Below are positions 61,183-64,000 of a DNA stretch of 64,000 nt, piece by piece. The translations under genes and the position numbers were made by a program. Source of the stretch: an uncultured SAR86 cluster bacterium (GTDB lineage Bacteria > Pseudomonadota > Gammaproteobacteria > Magnimaribacterales > Magnimaribacteraceae); contig CACJMO010000001.1 in the NCBI GenBank assembly GCA_902594545.1, positions 248,821-312,820 of the forward strand, read 5' to 3'. The first letter of the stretch is position 1. Each line of letters starts with the position of its first letter. The notes beneath the pieces are model-generated. The model saw only the letters and a list, made by a program, of their open reading frames with translations, had not been told where the DNA came from and ran no database searches.

Positions 61183-62688
61183 TCATTTTGAATTGTTTTT
61201 TGATTCTTCTACAAGCTTAACGAGGTTTTCATAAATTATAAGCGCAGTATCTGGACCCAAAGACACCACCTCGCCATAGGTTTCTTCGCTCTCTCCGTAG
61301 ATCCAAGGAGCGTCTTCATCCCATTCACTTTTTGGAATTATGTACCCAATAGAATCATTAGCTAAATTCACCATCAAATTAAGTTTGTCTGGCAAATGAC
61401 TTCGCAAATGTGGAACTTCTTGTGGGACTATGGCGTAATCGGCACCTACAGGGTTTTCTATGCCTCCAACAGCAATTTCTGGATAAAGTTCTCCAGGGAC
61501 GCCGGTAATAGATGCATCTCCTAGTTGTATGAATGCCACTTCACTCAAATAGCGGATAAATGGTGGCATCAGACTAAACTTAGGGTCGGTATCAATCACG
61601 CCTAGCAAAGTGCCTAATGAGAGCATGAAGTTTTCTATAGCTAATTCTATTTCAGCCGAGTGGACAGTTATGGATGGCTTTGGAGACTGCTTAAAATCAC
61701 CTGCATGAAAAGTCTCTATGACACTGCTTGCTAAGCTATATCCATATGCACGCGCTTTTTCATGACTAGGCTTAGTAAGCATTTTTTTTAAAACAGGATC
61801 ATAAATTGGATCGGTTGGTCCTGATGTCATCAAGCCTCCAATGTTTCCTGTAAGCCATAACGTGGTTCCGCCAAGGCCAGCTCTGATAAGTTGATCATTA
61901 TAATAAATGCCTTCACTGATGCCTCTTCTTAAGTAGCCTGCAACATCAGCAGTTAATTCTAGATTTTTATCCCATGCCAGTTCGACATGAATTCCAAAGT
62001 TAATTAACGAGCCTATAATTGAGCCATCAGGGCGGTTAAACAAAATTGCTCTTATGTCGTCGTCTATCACGATAGGTTTTCGTTTGTCTTTGATAGGCGT
62101 GAGGGGGTTGGTCGGAATTAAAGCCAAACTCATTTCTGCAGGCTCTAGGTTATCTATAGCCATTTTTAATGTGCTTATGAAATCTCTTTTAAGCCGCTCC
62201 ATATAAACTTCATCAACGCCGCTTTTTAAAAAACCTGGACCCCAAAGACCTTGAGTATCTGGGCCCTCGTGATTATGCGTTGCATGCACCATGATGTAAT
62301 CAAGACCCCAGTCTGTAGGAACATCTTCACGGACACTAAGTACAAATTTTCGCATTAACCCGATAGTGTCAGCGCTAATAATTCCTATCCTTGTATGGCC
62401 ATCGTCAATAACTGCAGTTACCGCCATAAGGTCATCTTTAACTTTTTGAGCAGCTCGTTTATTTTGAAAACCTGCCATCCAAACAGCATCAAATTGGTTA
62501 TTGCCGTTTACATCGGTCCACTTATCAATATCCGGATCAAATTGAGCATCATTATTTATATCTTCCCATTCATCAATTAGTTCGGGGGTAATTGGAAGCT
62601 CAGCAAACCCAACTCTGAATTCATTTGCATAGATGTGAGAAGTTAAAGCAATGCCAAACATCATAAAAATGTACAGCCTATTTTTCAT
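61183..62688 (-). CDS. neutral/alkaline ceramidase-like secreted protein
   Basis: A Sec signal (about residues 1-21) is followed by ELPITPE, an acidic repeat (DINNDAQFDPDIDKW then DVNGNNQFD) that looks like two calcium loops, and then the catalytic-domain motifs ATHNHEGPDTQGLWG (zinc His) and GTTLWLTGNIGG (nucleophile region). The N-terminal domain of neutral ceramidases has this set. The usual C-terminal domain is short or absent here (501 residues against about 650), so substrate range is uncertain; it may split other N-acyl lipids. Confidence 0.8.
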   Translation of the reverse strand: MKNRLYIFMMFGIALTSHIYANEFRVGFAELPITPELIDEWEDINNDAQFDPDIDKWTDVNGNNQFDAVWMAGFQNKRAAQKVKDDLMAVTAVIDDGHTRIGIISADTIGLMRKFVLSVREDVPTDWGLDYIMVHATHNHEGPDTQGLWGPGFLKSGVDEVYMERLKRDFISTLKMAIDNLEPAEMSLALIPTNPLTPIKDKRKPIVIDDDIRAILFNRPDGSIIGSLINFGIHVELAWDKNLELTADVAGYLRRGISEGIYYNDQLIRAGLGGTTLWLTGNIGGLMTSGPTDPIYDPVLKKMLTKPSHEKARAYGYSLASSVIETFHAGDFKQSPKPSITVHSAEIELAIENFMLSLGTLLGVIDTDPKFSLMPPFIRYLSEVAFIQLGDASITGVPGELYPEIAVGGIENPVGADYAIVPQEVPHLRSHLPDKLNLMVNLANDSIGYIIPKSEWDEDAPWIYGESEETYGEVVSLGPDTALIIYENLVKLVEESKNNSK

Positions 62689-62715
62689 AACATCTACCCT
62701 AATTTACTGTTGTAA

Positions 62716-62736
62716 ACTACTCCAATGTAGCGGAGT
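62716..62736 (-). promoter_or_regulatory. shared upstream motif, copy 1 (ceramidase-like gene)
   Basis: This 21-base element starts ACTACTCC and ends CGGAGT on the plus strand, forming an ACTCC/GGAGT inverted repeat with 8 bases between. It lies 28 bases before the ATG of the ceramidase-like gene and matches copy 2 at 16 of 21 positions. Confidence 0.45.
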
Positions 62737-62752
62737 AACCGTAACCAGATTC

Positions 62753-63814
62753 TCATCTTTCAATATGTTCATTAATTGTGGTTTCTATCTTTTCAATTGC
62801 ATCTAAATTACCGTTCTTGTAATCATCTGCTAATCCAAACAATCGTGCGAATAAGATATTACCGCCAACATCAGAATTGACTTGAATTTTTTTTGGATTT
62901 TCTATCTTTTCTCCCCAAACTTCTCTTACTTTTTTCCAAAAATCTGAAGTTTCATCCCAGTATGTATATCCTGCCGACCAATCAAAGTTTTTTATTCTTT
63001 GATATCTTGCTAGACCAATTTCCTTCGCTATGACCTTATTATCTAGTGTTGCTTTATTATTGTTTTGCTCATGAACCCATCCGCTGGGAGTAATTGTGTG
63101 TATGTTGGTTCCGATAACAATATTGTAATCATCTCGAACTGTCGCCTCTCTTCTTGGTAGAGGTCTTTTTGTTTCATTGCTTGTCCATGATGATGAGTTT
63201 GCAAAGTGGTTCCATTCACCAAAACCCTCGTATCTTGGTGAGTCATCTACTTGATAAACCGCTTGTGACCAAGTTCTCTTTCTTTCACCATAGGACAGAT
63301 TTTTTCTTTCCCATGTATTTTCTCCAACAAACTCATTAATTGAATTATCTTGGTATTTCCAATCTTGTCGCCAGTGCTTAACAACAATAGGATCTGAAGT
63401 CGTCCCATCATCTTGTTCAAAAAACATAACCATTATGTGTTGCAGGCTTATGAAATCCTTTTCATCTTCAACCGCGATTACAAATTCTGTTCCCCATGAC
63501 TGATAAGGTTTTGTAGGTATGTAATCCTCAACGAAACCCATTGTCTCCATAAAATCAAAATTGACCTTGTATTCCCCTTGCATTGCAAGAATTGCTAACC
63601 TGTCTTTTTCAAATTTGGTTAACTCATCATTTTGTATTTCCTTCCATAAAGGGTTGGGGGTTTTATCTAAGTCAACATCTGGGCCTGAGGAAGTTCCTCC
63701 TCTTGGTGTCATCAAGTCCGGATTATCTAATTGAGTCCACCCAAATACATAATTGTTATCAGAACTAAAACTTAGTTGACTAAAGAAAATTGTTATAAAG
63801 AAAAATATTCTCAT
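62753..63814 (-). CDS. DUF6607-like secreted protein
   Basis: MRIFFFITIFFSQLSFSSD is a Sec signal. The 353-residue protein has AILAMQGEYKVNFDFMET, ISLQHIMVMF, VVKHWRQDWKYQD, YQVDDSPRYEGFGEW, KRPLPRREATVRDDYN and ITPSGWVHEQNNNKAT in order, which I recall as the DUF6607 pattern. No function is known. It shares an upstream motif with the ceramidase-like gene and lies upstream of it on the same strand, so a shared regulon is likely. Confidence 0.72.
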   Translation of the reverse strand: MRIFFFITIFFSQLSFSSDNNYVFGWTQLDNPDLMTPRGGTSSGPDVDLDKTPNPLWKEIQNDELTKFEKDRLAILAMQGEYKVNFDFMETMGFVEDYIPTKPYQSWGTEFVIAVEDEKDFISLQHIMVMFFEQDDGTTSDPIVVKHWRQDWKYQDNSINEFVGENTWERKNLSYGERKRTWSQAVYQVDDSPRYEGFGEWNHFANSSSWTSNETKRPLPRREATVRDDYNIVIGTNIHTITPSGWVHEQNNNKATLDNKVIAKEIGLARYQRIKNFDWSAGYTYWDETSDFWKKVREVWGEKIENPKKIQVNSDVGGNILFARLFGLADDYKNGNLDAIEKIETTINEHIER

Positions 63815-63819
63815 TGGAA

Positions 63820-63840
63820 ACTATTCCACAGTTACGGAGT
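63820..63840 (-). promoter_or_regulatory. shared upstream motif, copy 2 (DUF6607-like gene)
   Basis: This copy reads ACTATTCC to CGGAGT on the plus strand, with the same 8-base spacing. It ends 6 bases before the ATG, so it overlaps the leader and ribosome site of the DUF6607-like gene. The match to copy 1 extends about 6 bases beyond the motif on the gene side. Confidence 0.45.
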
Positions 63841-63894
63841 TGTTTAAGTTTCCTATTGGGGGATTTTCCAATAGATATAACCCTTTGAGATCCA

Positions 63895-63999
63895 TCATAT
63901 TCCTAGCCAAGCAAGCAATGCCGTAATACCCATTAGAAAAGCACCTGGCATTCTTAATAAAGCTCTATGTCTTCCCAAACCAAGAAAAATAAATAAAAG
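63895..63999 (-). CDS. C-terminal end of a hydrophobic membrane protein (5' end outside window)
   Basis: A frame open from the right edge ends in TGA at 63895-63897. The visible 34 residues contain a helix, a basic loop with RHRALLRMPGAF and a final helix ending AWLGI. I cannot name the family from so little. The strand and 80-bp spacing to the DUF6607-like gene suggest it lies upstream of that gene in the same direction. Confidence 0.6.
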   Translation of the reverse strand, partial: LLFIFLGLGRHRALLRMPGAFLMGITALLAWLGI

Positions 64000-64000
64000 T

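Noticed and set aside
1..64000. tRNA, rRNA, CRISPR, prophage or insertion sequences
   Set aside because: No cloverleaf-like gaps, direct-repeat arrays, transposase, integrase or phage structural genes were seen; gaps are too short to hold them.

Overview
The window looks like a piece of a compact, AT-rich marine gammaproteobacterial chromosome, and a SAR86-type organism is my best inference. The support is: gammaproteobacterial gene runs (psd-efp-argS-yggS-proC-yggT-metX-metW-rdgB, trmB beside rpoH); very short intergenic gaps, with many 1-4 bp start/stop overlaps; strong preference for AGA/AGG arginine codons; frequent TTG and GTG starts; and many catabolic enzymes of lipid and aromatic type (acyl-CoA dehydrogenase, dienoyl-CoA isomerase, phytanoyl-CoA dioxygenases, amidohydrolase, flavin monooxygenase, TRAP and MFS carriers). 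I saw no rRNA, tRNA, CRISPR array, prophage or insertion sequence, and no gene-free stretch longer than about 300 bases.

Layout. 1-9.5 kb holds housekeeping genes: phospholipid synthesis (psd), translation (efp, argS), PLP homeostasis and proline synthesis (yggS, proC), then metX-metW-rdgB behind a SAM-II-like riboswitch with an intrinsic terminator, then trmB and rpoH on the other strand. 9.5-14.3 kb carries an MDR quinone oxidoreductase, cysQ, a 55-residue ORF, a dienoyl-CoA isomerase, yaaA and an acyl-CoA dehydrogenase. 14.4-18.9 kb holds a TRAP carrier split over two strands: dctQ-dctM face lipA, and the TakP-like binding protein is joined by overlapping codons to lipB and lipA. 18.9-21.6 kb has uvrD and a MazG-like hydrolase. 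21.6-27.8 kb is a nearly complete heme pathway: 5-aminolevulinate synthase (the C4 or Shemin route, unusual in gammaproteobacteria), diverging from a hemC fused to a hemD-like domain, then hemB, hemE, hemF and hemJ. Only ferrochelatase is absent from the set.

27.8-41 kb is accessory: a metallo-beta-lactamase-fold hydrolase, a VTT membrane protein, a Tat-exported carotenoid oxygenase facing a TetR regulator across two matched 17-bp palindromes, and an aldo/keto reductase and SDR reductase facing a second TetR gene. That TetR gene, a GST-like gene and a small monooxygenase form a block with foreign-looking arginine codon use. A cytochrome b561, a run of small membrane proteins with an XRE regulator, and two tandem phytanoyl-CoA dioxygenases follow. 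Three genes between 34.6 and 38.3 kb each carry an apparent one-base insertion in an A/T homopolymer, which points to base-call error or real slippage.

41-64 kb holds alpha/beta hydrolases, two MFS carriers, an amidohydrolase, an FAD monooxygenase, rlmN, an M20 peptidase, two paralogous small secreted proteins around a lipoprotein, an SDR, a VOC protein, a zinc-ribbon methyltransferase, a DUF885 peptidase, a cupin, a MerC-type protein, a GFA protein, a neutral-ceramidase-like protein and a DUF6607 protein. The last two share an upstream sequence motif.

The best candidates for something undescribed are: the metX riboswitch whose terminator also hides the only ribosome-binding site; the divergent C4 heme cluster with its palindrome and fused HemC-HemD; the alpha-keto-acid binding protein tied to lipoate synthesis; the small membrane-protein/XRE cluster; and the two regulators with palindromic operators.
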